A stretch of 32,204 nucleotides of DNA, from NCBI RefSeq assembly GCF_006152115.1, contig NZ_VDFU01000011.1, forward strand, positions 1 through 32,204, written 5' to 3'. The position numbers and the translations under genes are program-made. This DNA is from Rubellimicrobium rubrum. Its GTDB lineage: Bacteria > Pseudomonadota > Alphaproteobacteria > Rhodobacterales > Rhodobacteraceae. Shown here in pieces: positions 1-7,935 of the stretch (position 1 is the first letter of the stretch; the number at the start of each line of letters is the position of its first letter). Under the pieces are notes generated by a model. The model was not told the DNA's origin. It saw only the letters and a program-made list of their open reading frames with translations, and searched no databases.

Positions 1-696
1 CGTTTGCGTCAGATCACCCGCCTCAACCCGGCTGGCCAGACCGATGGCTTGGTTCAGGCCACGGGAGATGGTCAGGATGATCCAGGTGGCGCCGGCGATA
101 CCCACCACCGCCCCTATCACCATCGCCGTCACCAGCAGAGTGCGGGACCAGACATAAAGGGCGCTGGTGTCCTGGCTCGCGACGGTCATGTCGTGTCGGC
201 TCTGCTCCAGCACTTGGCTCAGCGTGTCCTTCATCTCCGCCCAGACCTGGCTGCCATCCTCCATGACCAGCCGACGCGCATCCTCTTCCTGATAGCCGTC
301 CACAAGGGTCATGGCTTCATTGTTGATCTGTCGAATGGAGCCGAGAAGCTGGTCGTACCTGTCGAGGAGTTCGAGACTGGCTGCCGGTGCGATCTGCTTG
401 AGGGCGACTTCGACGTCGTCGTGCATCTTGCGCATCTCGTTGATCTGGGCCCGGATGTCGATCCGTTCCTTGAGCCCGTCCGAGATCATGTATTCCCGCA
501 CCTCGGTCTGAATTTCTGAAACCTGAAGCGTAAGCGCCTGGGCGAGGTGCACCATCTCGGCCTCGTTGGCGACGACGTCGTTGAGCCGCTGGTTGAGCAA
601 CGACAGATCGGAGATGCCGAGGAGCGTGCTTCCCGTCGACAGCCCCATCATGATCGTGAATACGCCAGCCAACTTGAGCTTGAGAGTAAGACGCAT
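1..696 (-). CDS. Methyl-accepting chemotaxis protein, N-terminal part (runs off left edge)
   Basis: The first 232 codons of a chemoreceptor are visible, read leftward from ATG at 696 with a clear AGGAG six bases upstream; the gene continues beyond base 1. A short basic N-terminus leads into membrane helix 1 (about residues 8-28, around VFTIMMGLSTGSTLLG). A mostly helical periplasmic domain of about 150 residues follows, of the four-helix-bundle type, and then membrane helix 2 (about residues 188-213, around LLVTAMVIGAVVGIAGATW). The last visible residues begin a HAMP linker. The family senses ligands in the periplasm and signals through CheW/CheA to the flagellar motor. The signalling tip and methylation helices are outside the window, so a histidine kinase or cyclase with the same sensor layout is possible. 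The ligand cannot be told. Confidence 0.8.
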   Translation of the reverse strand, partial: MRLTLKLKLAGVFTIMMGLSTGSTLLGISDLSLLNQRLNDVVANEAEMVHLAQALTLQVSEIQTEVREYMISDGLKERIDIRAQINEMRKMHDDVEVALKQIAPAASLELLDRYDQLLGSIRQINNEAMTLVDGYQEEDARRLVMEDGSQVWAEMKDTLSQVLEQSRHDMTVASQDTSALYVWSRTLLVTAMVIGAVVGIAGATWIILTISRGLNQAIGLASRVEAGDLTQT

Positions 697-1007
697 CAGG
701 TACTCCTAGTTGGCTCGGGCTCATGCAGCGATCCGAGGCGCATACACTGTAGGGATCCGCACGGACTGGCCTGTCCGTGAGGAGTTGGGAACTGCGGTCA
801 GGAAGAGCGGGTGCTTCGCCCTGCCCGGAACCAGCTCTGCTCAGGGCGAGGGTTACAGGACGGGTGCTAAAAGAGCGTTGACGCTGTCGAGCTTGCCGGC
901 AGCCGGCTTAACTGCCGGGAGCGTCTGGCAGCTTCGTTCGGACACCTAGGCAGAGTCCGTGGATCACAAATCCCGAACCGAGTCCGGCCGCCGGGCGCTG
1001 CACATTC
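697..1007. other. Intergenic region between the thi operon end and the chemoreceptor gene
   Basis: About 310 bases lie between the stop of the permease gene (thiX) and the chemoreceptor start, both on the minus strand. No convincing protein is seen. A 7-bp inverted repeat (CCGGCAG at 896-902 and CTGCCGG at 912-918) could form a hairpin. It lacks a following T-run on the minus strand, so it is not a clear intrinsic terminator. The chemoreceptor promoter must lie here, but I could not point to convincing sigma-70 or sigma-28 boxes. Confidence 0.4.
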
Positions 1008-1748
1008 TTACGCGCTCGTCCTGCCGAGGAGCCATTCACAAGATGCATCAACCACCCAATGCAGGATCCACGTGATGAGAACGAGCACGATCAGGGCGGC
1101 GAACATTAGGTCGATCTTGGCCCGCCCATTGGCGAGCAGCATGAGGTAACCCAGACCCTGGGAGGCGCCCACCCATTCGCCGATGACCGCGCCGATGGGT
1201 GCGTAAACCGCTGCGAGTCTCAGGCCCGAGGCGAGACCTGGCAGCGCCGCCGGGACGCGGAGGTGCCAAAGGATTGCGGCGGGCCGCGCGCCCATGACCC
1301 GGGCCAGCCCGACCCAGTCGGCCGGTGTCCGGACCAGGGCGTCGAAGAAGGCCGAGGTCACGGGGAAATAGATGATCAGGAGCGCCATGAGGACTTTAGG
1401 CCAGAAGCCATAACCAAGCCACAGGGTCAGGAGGGGGGCCAAAGCGAAGACGGGGATCGCCTGGCTCAGCACCAGTATGGGACGCAGGGCCGACCGGGCC
1501 AGGGGCGAGGCGGCGAGCAGGACGGCCGAGAGCCCACCCAAGATCGCGCCGAGCACGAGGCCGGTCAGGATCTCGGCCAGCGTGACGGCCGCATGGCCCG
1601 CAATCACGAGCGCATTCGACCAGAAAGCCTGAGCGACCCGCATCGGGCTGGGCAGGATGAAAGGGGGCAGGTCGCCAAGCATGACCAGGGTTTGCCAAGC
1701 CAGCAATCCCACGACTGCCGCGGCCAAACCATTGAGCACTCGCCTCAC
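1008..1748 (-). CDS. thiX: ThiX: ABC transporter permease for a thiamine pyrimidine precursor
   Basis: This 246-residue inner-membrane protein is of the BPD_transp_1 (SsuC/TauC/ThiX) family, the usual length for it. About six hydrophobic helices are visible, starting with VLNGLAAAVVGLLAWQTLVM. The cytoplasmic coupling loop of this permease type lies around residues 160-185 (LPGLASGLRLAAVYAPIGA). The start overlaps the end of the ATPase gene by four bases (1745-1748), so translation is probably coupled. It is the last gene of the thiamine operon and with ThiY and ThiZ forms an importer. In characterised ThiXYZ systems the cargo is formylaminopyrimidine or a related HMP precursor. The sequence alone would also fit an aliphatic sulfonate or nitrate permease; the thiamine assignment rests on the operon and on ThiY. 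Confidence 0.85.
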   Translation of the reverse strand: MRRVLNGLAAAVVGLLAWQTLVMLGDLPPFILPSPMRVAQAFWSNALVIAGHAAVTLAEILTGLVLGAILGGLSAVLLAASPLARSALRPILVLSQAIPVFALAPLLTLWLGYGFWPKVLMALLIIYFPVTSAFFDALVRTPADWVGLARVMGARPAAILWHLRVPAALPGLASGLRLAAVYAPIGAVIGEWVGASQGLGYLMLLANGRAKIDLMFAALIVLVLITWILHWVVDASCEWLLGRTSA

Positions 1749-2536
1749 CTTGCCTCCAGCAACTGGCGCAGGAGGTGTCCCTGAAAGCCGAGTGTGTCCT
1801 GCGCATCGTAGGCGCGCGGCGGACGGGTCGCGGGCGGCTCCACGCGCGACAGGCCGGAGCGCGTCAGGAGGAGAACCTCATGCCCCAGGCGCGCAGCCTC
1901 GGCCGGATCGTGGGTGACATGAAGGACAGTGCGCCCCACCAGCAGTTCGGCGGCGAGGTCCTGCATGCGGGCGCGCGTACCGGCGTCCAAGGCCGAGAAC
2001 GGCTCGTCCAGGAGCACCACGGGCCGGTCCTCCATCAGCGTGCGGGCCAGGGCCACGCGTTGGCGCTGACCGCCGGACAGGGTCGCCGGCCATGACTTTG
2101 CATGGTCGGCCAGCCCCACCCGGTCCAGCACCTGCCGCGCGTGCTCTAGGTCCGCCCGCTCTCCTCGCAGGCGGGCGCCCAGAGTCACGTTGCCCAAGAC
2201 ATCCAGCCACGGCAGGAGGAGATCGCTCTGGGCCATGAGGGCAACCCGCCCGGCCAAGGGTGCGTCGTCCCCGGCCCGCAACTCACCTTCGACGCTGAGG
2301 TGATCGTCCAAGCCGGCCAGGAGGGCCAAAAGCGTCGACTTGCCCACACCGGACGGACCGAGCAAGCAGGTCCAGCGCCCGCCTCCGACCTCCAGCGCGA
2401 GCGGTCCGATGATGGTTGCCGGCCCGACTCGCACCCGTCCCGAGAAATGAACGGAGGGCGCCGTTGGCCGCGCAAAGCACGAACTCACCCCATCCTCTTG
2501 CGGTTGCGCGAATGCCCTTCGGCCCGGCAGGTTCAC
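1745..2536 (-). CDS. thiZ: ThiZ: ABC transporter ATP-binding protein for thiamine precursor import
   Basis: This 263-residue cytoplasmic ATPase drives the ThiXYZ importer. Visible motifs in order are Walker A GPSGVGKST, the Q-loop (ALMAQSDLLLPW), the ABC signature LSGGQRQRVALAR, Walker B VVLLDEPFSALD and the H-loop HVTHD. The start chosen is GTG at 2536, which overlaps the thiY stop in a GTGA arrangement. It gives about 28 residues before the usual family start near PSVHFSGRVRVG, so a slightly later start cannot be excluded. RWTCLLGPSGVGKST is typical of the ThiZ branch. The gene is flanked by thiY upstream and thiX downstream. Confidence 0.88.
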   Translation of the reverse strand: MNLPGRRAFAQPQEDGVSSCFARPTAPSVHFSGRVRVGPATIIGPLALEVGGGRWTCLLGPSGVGKSTLLALLAGLDDHLSVEGELRAGDDAPLAGRVALMAQSDLLLPWLDVLGNVTLGARLRGERADLEHARQVLDRVGLADHAKSWPATLSGGQRQRVALARTLMEDRPVVLLDEPFSALDAGTRARMQDLAAELLVGRTVLHVTHDPAEAARLGHEVLLLTRSGLSRVEPPATRPPRAYDAQDTLGFQGHLLRQLLEAR

Positions 2537-3468
2537 TGAGCCTCCAGATCGACGGCCAAGCTTGCGGTCAGCTGCTCCTCGTCGATCAGGCCCGCAGTGC
2601 GGAGGAACTCGGCGAACTTGGCGTATCGATCCTCGTCCAGCTTGTTCGGACGGGCGGCGAACATCGGGACCGTGTCTGCCCAGGCGCGCCGATTCAGCTC
2701 GTCGTCGAGCTCGGCCGAACTGCCCGAGAAGACGGCCCAGCTCTCCTCGGGACGATCCTGAATGAACTGCGTGGCTCTCGCGGTCGCGCCCAGAAAACGG
2801 CGGATCACGTCGGGATCCATTCGTTCGGGGTTGGCCACGTAGATCAGCTCGTCATAGGCGGGCACGCCCTCGTCCTCCGGGTTGAAGCAGCGGCCCGCGA
2901 CACCTTCGATCTCCATCTGGTTCAGCTCGAAGTTGCGGAATGCGCCGATGACGGCGTCCACCTGCCCCGACATCACGGCAGGCGAGAGGGACCACCCGAC
3001 GTTGACCAACTCGATGTCATCGAGGGTCAAGCCACCGTTTTCGAGCATCTGCGCCAGCAAGGCTTCCTGCACGCCGGGAACGGAGAAGCCCACCCGCCGG
3101 CCCTGGAGGTCCGCAATGTCCTGAACGGGGCCATCCCGGAGCGTGAGGAGGCAGGTCAGGGGCGCGTCGATCAGCGTGCCCACCCGAACCAGCGGCATTC
3201 CCTCGGCCACCTGAAGATGAAGCTGCGGCTGATACGACACGGCCAGATCGGCCCGTCCGGCCGCGACCATCTTGGGTGGGTCGGCGGGGTCGGAAGGGGC
3301 GATCACCTCGACCTCCAGCCCTGCCTCGGCGAAGTAGCCCTTTTCCTGCGCGATCACGATGGGACCGTGGTCGGGGTTCACGAACCAATCCAGCATCACC
3401 GTCAGCCGGTCCTGCGCGAAGGCAGGCGTAGCCGCCGTGAGCGCCGCCGCAAGCAGAATGCGTTTCAT
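2533..3468 (-). CDS. thiY: ThiY: periplasmic thiamine-precursor (pyrimidine) binding protein
   Basis: This 311-residue solute-binding protein is of the NMT1/THI5-like family. ATG at 3468 follows GGAGGG at good spacing and gives a typical signal peptide (MKRILLAAALTAATPAFA, cleavage probably before QDRLT); longer in-frame starts would bury this signal. The family pattern is clear: LDWFVNPDHGPIVIAQEKGY near the mature N-terminus, then a GRADLAVSYQPQLHLQ segment. It probably captures formylaminopyrimidine or HMP in the periplasm and passes it to ThiX/ThiZ. The gene lies one base after the thiF stop and overlaps thiZ by four bases. A general aromatic or sulfonate binder is the alternative, but its place in a riboswitch-controlled thi operon makes a thiamine role very likely. 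Confidence 0.88.
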   Translation of the reverse strand: MKRILLAAALTAATPAFAQDRLTVMLDWFVNPDHGPIVIAQEKGYFAEAGLEVEVIAPSDPADPPKMVAAGRADLAVSYQPQLHLQVAEGMPLVRVGTLIDAPLTCLLTLRDGPVQDIADLQGRRVGFSVPGVQEALLAQMLENGGLTLDDIELVNVGWSLSPAVMSGQVDAVIGAFRNFELNQMEIEGVAGRCFNPEDEGVPAYDELIYVANPERMDPDVIRRFLGATARATQFIQDRPEESWAVFSGSSAELDDELNRRAWADTVPMFAARPNKLDEDRYAKFAEFLRTAGLIDEEQLTASLAVDLEAQ

Positions 3469-3469
3469 G

Positions 3470-4444
3470 TCAGCCCTCCGGGTCGCCCAGCGCGACCAAT
3501 GCGATCTCTCCGTCCCAAACCTCCGCCAACCGCTGCGCCGCCTGCCAGGCACGCAAACCGGAACGGCAGCAGAGAACGGCCCGCTGGCCCGGCTCGGGCC
3601 TGCAACCATGTGAGTCGAAGGCGGCCACTGGCCGCCGAAGCGCACCCGGGCGGACCAAGGGTCCCTCATCCTCGCCGCGCAGGTCGACGACGAAATCGGC
3701 AGAGCCGATAGCCTCGGGTGCGATAAAGGCGGGGCTTCGCCCAGGCTCGGGTGCGCCGTCGAAGCGGAAGCCGCCGAAACGGAAGCCGCGCGCGTCGAAG
3801 GTGACGAGCTGGCCCAGGGGCGACGGGTGCAGCCCGGCCAGCACAGCGAAGGCCATCTGCGCCTGGACGGCGCCGATCACCCCGACCACCGGACCCAGCA
3901 CGCCCTCCTCGGCGCAGGTGCCTGCACGCGGCGGCAGGTCGGGGAACACGGCACGGAGACTTGGGGCACCCCCGCAAAAAGCGCCAACATATCCTTCGAG
4001 ACCGATGACGGAGGCGCATACGAGGGGCAGGCCAACCCTCTGGCAAGCGTCGGACAGCGTATAGCTCGCGGCAAAGCTGTCGGCGCAATCGAGCACGAGG
4101 TCCATCCCGGCGCAGAGCGCGGCGGCGTTGCCTGGGTCGAGGCGGCGCTGGATGGGCTCGACCCCACAGTCGATGTTGAGCGCGACGATCTGTCTGGCAG
4201 CGGCCTGGACCTTGGGGTGCCCCACGTCGGCCTCGGTGAAAAGCGTCTGGCGGTGGAGGTTGGACAGGTCCACCCGGTCGGGATCGACCAGCCGGAGACA
4301 GCCAACTCCGGCTCCGGCCAGATAGGACAGCACCGGGGCGGCCAGCCCCCCGACCCCGACGACGAGGACATGGGCGGCCCGAAGCCGGTCCTGTCCCTCG
4401 GCCCCCAGCACGGGCACGGCGATCTGACGGGCGTAGCGGGTCAT
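3470..4444 (-). CDS. thiF: ThiF/MoeB-family adenylyltransferase fused to a rhodanese-like domain
   Basis: This 324-residue E1-like enzyme should adenylate the C-terminal glycine of ThiS and help convert it to the thiocarboxylate. The start ATG at 4444 overlaps the thiE stop (ATGA). Residues 1-240 carry the family hallmarks: [14 protein letters not shown], the nucleotide loop VVGVGGLAAP (about 28-37), VDPDRVDLSNLHRQTLF (about 53-69) and VLDCADSFAASY. A region with Cys near PRAGTCAEEGVLGP follows, but the full CxxC pairs of zinc-binding MoeB are not obvious. The last 80 or so residues form a rhodanese-like domain (VDLRGEDEG, then CCRSGLRAWQAA) with a candidate persulfide cysteine at about residue 293 in a C-R-S-G-x-R loop. 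Such fusions supply sulfur in cis. A MoeB role is possible, but its place between thiE and thiY argues for thiamine. Confidence 0.88.
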   Translation of the reverse strand: MTRYARQIAVPVLGAEGQDRLRAAHVLVVGVGGLAAPVLSYLAGAGVGCLRLVDPDRVDLSNLHRQTLFTEADVGHPKVQAAARQIVALNIDCGVEPIQRRLDPGNAAALCAGMDLVLDCADSFAASYTLSDACQRVGLPLVCASVIGLEGYVGAFCGGAPSLRAVFPDLPPRAGTCAEEGVLGPVVGVIGAVQAQMAFAVLAGLHPSPLGQLVTFDARGFRFGGFRFDGAPEPGRSPAFIAPEAIGSADFVVDLRGEDEGPLVRPGALRRPVAAFDSHGCRPEPGQRAVLCCRSGLRAWQAAQRLAEVWDGEIALVALGDPEG

Positions 4445-5037
4445 CGGGTCGCCTCGATCCAGGCGCGGACGCGCGCCTCGGGGTCCGCGTGGAGCGTGAT
4501 GTCCGTCACGGCCGAGACGATGTCGGCCCCCGCGGCGAAGGCCCCGGCCGCGCGCTCCACGCTCATCCCGCCGATGGCGACCAGGGGGATGCTGCCGACG
4601 AGGCGCTTCCATTTGGTCACGCGCTCCAAGCCCTGCTGATCCCACCTCATCTGCTTGAGGATGGTCGGGTAGACCGGTCCCAGTGCTACGTAATCAGGGA
4701 CCAGCGAAAGTGCGCGGTCGAGCTCCGCATGATCGTGCGTGCTGACCCCCAGCCGCATCCCGGCCCGCCGGATCGCGGGCAGGTCGGCGGTGTCGAGGTC
4801 CTCCTGCCCCAGATGCACCCAGTCGCAGCCCACCTCGATGGCAAGCTGCCAATGATCGTTCACGACCAGCACCGCACCGTGGCTCCGGCACAGGGCCAGC
4901 GCTTGTTCGACGGCCTGACGTAATTCAGCGTCGGGCCCGTCCTTGATGCGGAGCTGCACGAGACGCACGCCGAGGGGCAGCATGCGTGTCAGCCAGTTCA
5001 CGTCGTCGAAGATTGGGTAGAATCTGTCGAGCGTCAT
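4441..5037 (-). CDS. thiE: ThiE: thiamine phosphate synthase
   Basis: This 198-residue TIM-barrel enzyme joins HMP pyrophosphate and thiazole phosphate carboxylate to give thiamine phosphate. Family motifs are present: VQLRIKDG (about 27-34), VVNDHWQLA (about 58-66), [29 protein letters not shown] and VAIGGM near the C-terminus. The length is slightly short for ThiE (about 210) but complete. The start is ATG at 5037 overlapping the thiG stop (ATGA), and the stop overlaps the start of thiF. The regulatory homologue TenI is the usual alternative, but no second ThiE is present in the operon and the pyrophosphate-binding motifs look intact. Confidence 0.9.
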   Translation of the reverse strand: MTLDRFYPIFDDVNWLTRMLPLGVRLVQLRIKDGPDAELRQAVEQALALCRSHGAVLVVNDHWQLAIEVGCDWVHLGQEDLDTADLPAIRRAGMRLGVSTHDHAELDRALSLVPDYVALGPVYPTILKQMRWDQQGLERVTKWKRLVGSIPLVAIGGMSVERAAGAFAAGADIVSAVTDITLHADPEARVRAWIEATR

Positions 5038-5807
5038 GCCAGGAACGCCCGGCCGACCACGGGCGTCGAAGGCGCAGCCATGTCGCGCGGCTCCATCGGA
5101 TCGGCCTCATAGGCCAGCCGCCCCGCTTCGACCGCCTTGGCAAACCCCTCGGCCATCGCGGCCGGATCACCGGCCTTGGCCACGGCGGTGTTCAGGAGCA
5201 CGGCGTCAAAGCCCATCTCTGTGGCCTCCGCCGCTTGGCTGGGCCGCCCGAGCCCTGCGTCGATCACCAGTGGCACATCCGGGAACTGCGCCCGCAGCGT
5301 CCTTAGGCCGTACCGGTTGACGAGCCCCAGCCCCGTGCCGATCGGCGCCCCCCACGGCATCAGGACCCGACAGCCAACGGATAGCAGCCGGTCGGCGAGC
5401 ACCACGTCCTCGGTCGTGTAGGGGAAGACTTGGAAGCCGTCCTCGCAAAGGATGCGCGCGGCCTCGACGAGACCGAAGGGATCGGGCTGGAGCGTGTCGG
5501 CGTGGCCGATCACCTCGAGCTTGATCCAGGGCGTGTCGAACAGCTCGCGCGCCATGTGCGCCGTTGTCACTGCCTCGCGGACGGAATGGCATCCCGCGGT
5601 GTTGGGGAGCACGCGGGCGCCCAGGTCGCGCACCAGGTCCCAGAAGGCGGTTCCTGCCCGCTCGCCCCCGGCCTCGCGGCGAACCGAGACGGTGGCGACG
5701 CCAGCCCCCGAGCGCCAGAAGGCCTCGGCGAGGACCTTGGGCGATGGATACTGGGCCGTGCCGAGCATCAGGCGGGAGGTCACCTCGACGTCGTAGAACA
5801 CCGGCAT
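5034..5807 (-). CDS. thiG: ThiG: thiazole synthase
   Basis: This 257-residue protein forms the thiazole ring from deoxyxylulose phosphate, the dehydroglycine made by ThiO and sulfur from ThiS thiocarboxylate. The substrate-lysine motif is clear: WIKLEVIG with Lys at residue 96. Other family segments are [40 protein letters not shown] (phosphate binding) and [19 protein letters not shown]-like sequence (here ATEMG). The length is normal. The gene starts three bases after the thiS stop, and its own stop overlaps the thiE start. Confidence 0.95.
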   Translation of the reverse strand: MPVFYDVEVTSRLMLGTAQYPSPKVLAEAFWRSGAGVATVSVRREAGGERAGTAFWDLVRDLGARVLPNTAGCHSVREAVTTAHMARELFDTPWIKLEVIGHADTLQPDPFGLVEAARILCEDGFQVFPYTTEDVVLADRLLSVGCRVLMPWGAPIGTGLGLVNRYGLRTLRAQFPDVPLVIDAGLGRPSQAAEATEMGFDAVLLNTAVAKAGDPAAMAEGFAKAVEAGRLAYEADPMEPRDMAAPSTPVVGRAFLA

Positions 5808-5810
5808 CGC

Positions 5811-6008
5811 TCAGCCCCCCTGCCGAGGCGTCACGACTTCAAGGCGGTCGCCCGGCTGCAGGACTGCGCCCGAACGGGCCGTTACCGGCACGAACCGCTC
5901 GTTGACGGCGGTCGCGACCTTTCCGTCGCCATAGCCAAGCTCGCGCAGGATCGCGGGCAAGTCCGTAGCCACCACATCGGTGGCGGTCCCATTAACCGTG
6001 ATCTTCAT
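5811..6008 (-). CDS. thiS: ThiS: sulfur carrier protein
   Basis: This 65-residue ubiquitin-fold protein ends in the diagnostic Gly-Gly (TPRQGG). ThiF adenylates this tail and it is then loaded with sulfur for ThiG. It begins MKITVNGTATDV and contains VATAVNERFVPV, typical of ThiS. The start at 6008 lies inside the end of thiO, a 17-base overlap, so the two are probably translationally coupled. Confidence 0.95.
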   Translation of the reverse strand: MKITVNGTATDVVATDLPAILRELGYGDGKVATAVNERFVPVTARSGAVLQPGDRLEVVTPRQGG

Positions 6009-6975
6009 TCATCAGCTCCGGTCGGACATTGTTGCAGAGGAGGTCGGCCGCCATCCGCGCCAGCGCAGGCGCCATCAGAAAGCCGTGGCGGAAAAGCCCG
6101 TTGACATGGATCACCTCGCCTTGCTGCCTGAGGCGGGGGAGGTTGTCGGGAAAGGCGGGCCGCGCGTCGACGCCGATCTCCAGGATCTCGGCTTCACCGA
6201 AGGCCGGATGCAGCGCATAGGCCGCGCTGAGGAGTTCGAGCGCCGAGCGGACCGTAGGCCGAACCCGCTCACCGCTTTCGATCTGCGTGGCCCCGAGCAT
6301 GTAGACGCCATCACCGCGCGGCACGACGTAGAAGGGCCAGCGCGGGTGCAGGAGCCTGACGGGCCGCCCAAGCCGGAGGTCGGGCGCGTGCAGGACCAGC
6401 ATCTCGCCCTTCACGCCTCGCAGGTCGGGCAGCGCATCGCGAGCGGCGAGACCTCGGCAGTCGAAGACAGGTCCGTGGGCATCCGTCTTCCCGGTACGGA
6501 ACTGTACGCCCAGAGCGGGCAGCCGGTCGCGCAGGTGACCCAGGGCGCGGCGCGGATCGAGATGCGCCTCCTCCGAAAAGAAGAGCGCGCGATCGAACCG
6601 GTCGTCGAGGTCGGGCTCGAGTTCCGCGAGGCCGGCGCGGTCGAGCGTGCAGTGTCCATGGGTACGGCGGGCGAAGCGATCGAGTTCCTGCCGGTCCCGC
6701 CCGAGCGTCACGACCAGCGTTCCCGCCCGGGTGACCGGGACCCCCTGCCCCTCCCACCAGCCAGCCGCCGCCTGACCCAGGCGCACCACCGGCTCCTCCG
6801 CGGTCTCGCCCTCACAGAAGGGAGCCAGCATCCCGCCCGCCCACCAGGAGCAGGCGTGCGGGCCGGGCCGCTTCTCCCGGTCGACGAGCGTTACGGCAAC
6901 TCCACGCGAGGCGAGTTCCGTGGCCGTGCAGAGGCCCGCCACACCGCCTCCGACGACCGTGGCGCGAAGGGTCAT
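5992..6975 (-). CDS. thiO: ThiO: glycine oxidase, FAD-dependent
   Basis: This 327-residue flavoprotein oxidises glycine to dehydroglycine, the precursor of the thiazole ring in aerobes, so no ThiH is needed. The N-terminal Rossmann motif is VVGGGVAGLCTATELASRGV, followed by LVDREKRPG with the acidic residue that binds the ribose of FAD. Further on are GCAR-like CSWWAGGMLAPF, HVNGLFRHGFLMAPALARM near the C-terminus (FAD-binding in the DAO family) and MLGATQIESG. The length fits ThiO. The start overlaps the thiD stop by four bases (6972-6975). Confidence 0.9.
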   Translation of the reverse strand: MTLRATVVGGGVAGLCTATELASRGVAVTLVDREKRPGPHACSWWAGGMLAPFCEGETAEEPVVRLGQAAAGWWEGQGVPVTRAGTLVVTLGRDRQELDRFARRTHGHCTLDRAGLAELEPDLDDRFDRALFFSEEAHLDPRRALGHLRDRLPALGVQFRTGKTDAHGPVFDCRGLAARDALPDLRGVKGEMLVLHAPDLRLGRPVRLLHPRWPFYVVPRGDGVYMLGATQIESGERVRPTVRSALELLSAAYALHPAFGEAEILEIGVDARPAFPDNLPRLRQQGEVIHVNGLFRHGFLMAPALARMAADLLCNNVRPELMNEDHG

Positions 6976-7772
6976 GCCCAGACCTCGTGGAAGTGGTGAA
7001 CCGGGCCGTGGCCCGAGCCGATGCCGAGCCGGTCCGCCGCGCGGATCGCGCCATGAAGCCAGCCATGGGCCCGGTGGACCGCCGCTGGGAGATCGGCCCC
7101 CTTGGCCAGCTCCGCTGCAATGGCAGAGGACAGAGAACAGCCTGTCCCATGCGTGTGGCGCGTCAGGATTCGCGGCGCCGTGAACTCGATGATGTCATCT
7201 GCGGTCACAAGGCGGTCCACGCAGAGGGAACCCTCCGCATGCCCGCTCTTCATCAGCACCGCCCTTGCCCCGAGAGCGAGGAGTGCCCGTCCTTGGGCCA
7301 GGACCTCGGCTTTGGTCGTGGCGGGGTTCCGGCCCAGCATCCGCGCCGCCTCGGGCAGGTTGGGCGTGAGAAGGTCGGCGCGTGGGAGCAGGTCCTGAAC
7401 GAGCACCGCGACCGCACCCGGGGCGAGCAGGGCGTCACCGGACTTCGCCACCATCACCGGGTCGAGGACGATCGGCCCCTCAAAGGCTCTCAGCCCGTCG
7501 TGGACGGCCTCGATGACCACCGGCGAGGCGAGCATCCCGATCTTCACCGCGCCGATGCCGATGTCGCCCAGCACGGCGGCGATCTGGGCCCCGATCATGC
7601 CGGGCGAGACCTCTTCGACGCCGCTCACGCCAACCGTGTTCTGCGCCGTTACGGCGGTGATGACGCTCGCGCCGTAGACGCCGAGCGCCGAGAAGGTCTT
7701 GAGGTCGGCCTGGATGCCCGCGCCCCCTCCGCTGTCGGAGCCGGCGATCGTCAGTGCGGCGGCTGCGCCCAT
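6972..7772 (-). CDS. thiD: ThiD: HMP/HMP-phosphate kinase
   Basis: This 266-residue ribokinase-fold enzyme phosphorylates hydroxymethylpyrimidine and then HMP phosphate. Motifs are LTIAGSDSGGGAGIQADLKT at the N-terminus, VLDPVMVAKSG mid-protein, LMKSGHAEG and the anion-hole HGTGCSLSSAIAAELAKG near the C-terminus. The start is placed at ATG 7772, right after a strong Shine-Dalgarno (AAGGAGGA) and at the conserved GAAAALTIAGSDS beginning. An in-frame ATG at 7841 would start inside the riboswitch leader and add a non-homologous basic tail. As the first gene of the operon it takes the riboswitch control directly. Confidence 0.93.
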   Translation of the reverse strand: MGAAAALTIAGSDSGGGAGIQADLKTFSALGVYGASVITAVTAQNTVGVSGVEEVSPGMIGAQIAAVLGDIGIGAVKIGMLASPVVIEAVHDGLRAFEGPIVLDPVMVAKSGDALLAPGAVAVLVQDLLPRADLLTPNLPEAARMLGRNPATTKAEVLAQGRALLALGARAVLMKSGHAEGSLCVDRLVTADDIIEFTAPRILTRHTHGTGCSLSSAIAAELAKGADLPAAVHRAHGWLHGAIRAADRLGIGSGHGPVHHFHEVWA

Positions 7773-7777
7773 CGTTT

Positions 7778-7806
7778 TCCTCCTTCCACGGCGAACGGAA
7801 GGAGGA
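7778..7806 (-). promoter_or_regulatory. Expression platform of the TPP riboswitch: Shine-Dalgarno-sequestering hairpin
   Basis: A perfect 10-bp inverted repeat (7778-7787 with 7797-7806, 9-nt loop) puts the thiD Shine-Dalgarno (read GGAAGGAGGA on the minus strand) in a stem just before ATG 7772. The bases at 7793-7800 (UUCCGUUC in the RNA) can alternatively pair, 8 bp with one G-U, with GAACGGAG at the 3' side of the aptamer P1 (7843-7850). That pairing would open the hairpin. Sequence pairing is seen directly; the switch mechanism is inferred. Confidence 0.75.
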
Positions 7807-7843
7807 CGGGACTGCGGGCGTGGTCGGCCCTGCCGCATCATAC

Positions 7844-7926
7844 TCCGTTCCCTACGCCGGCATTGCCCGGATCAGGTTCGATGGGTTGGCGAGCAGCCTC
7901 TCAGCCCGGATGGGCACCCCAACGGA
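7844..7926 (-). ncRNA. TPP riboswitch aptamer (THI element)
   Basis: Read on the minus strand, all conserved THI-box segments are present: GGGGTGCCC, CTGAGAGG, ACCC, GAACCTGATC, then AATGCCGGCGTAGGGAA. P1 is formed by UCCGUU (7926-7921) with AACGGA (7849-7844). The class binds thiamine pyrophosphate and lowers expression of the downstream genes; here these are thiD and the rest of the thi operon. It sits 71 bases upstream of the thiD start. Confidence 0.96.
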
Positions 7927-7935
7927 TTCGGAGAA

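Noticed and set aside
896-918. Hairpin as an intrinsic terminator of the thi operon
   Set aside because: The inverted repeat is real, but it lies about 90 bases past the thiX stop and has no T-run on the minus strand.
2416-3711. Long plus-strand open frame opposite thiY/thiF
   Set aside because: It is the antisense shadow of GC-rich genes with clear homology; its protein has no motif and Arg/Gly/His-rich composition.
5980-6999. Plus-strand frame of 339 codons opposite thiO
   Set aside because: Antisense shadow of thiO; no domain and no ribosome site.
7773-7841. Upstream in-frame ATG at 7841 as the thiD start
   Set aside because: It would begin inside the riboswitch leader and add a basic tail absent from ThiD; ATG 7772 has the Shine-Dalgarno and the conserved start.
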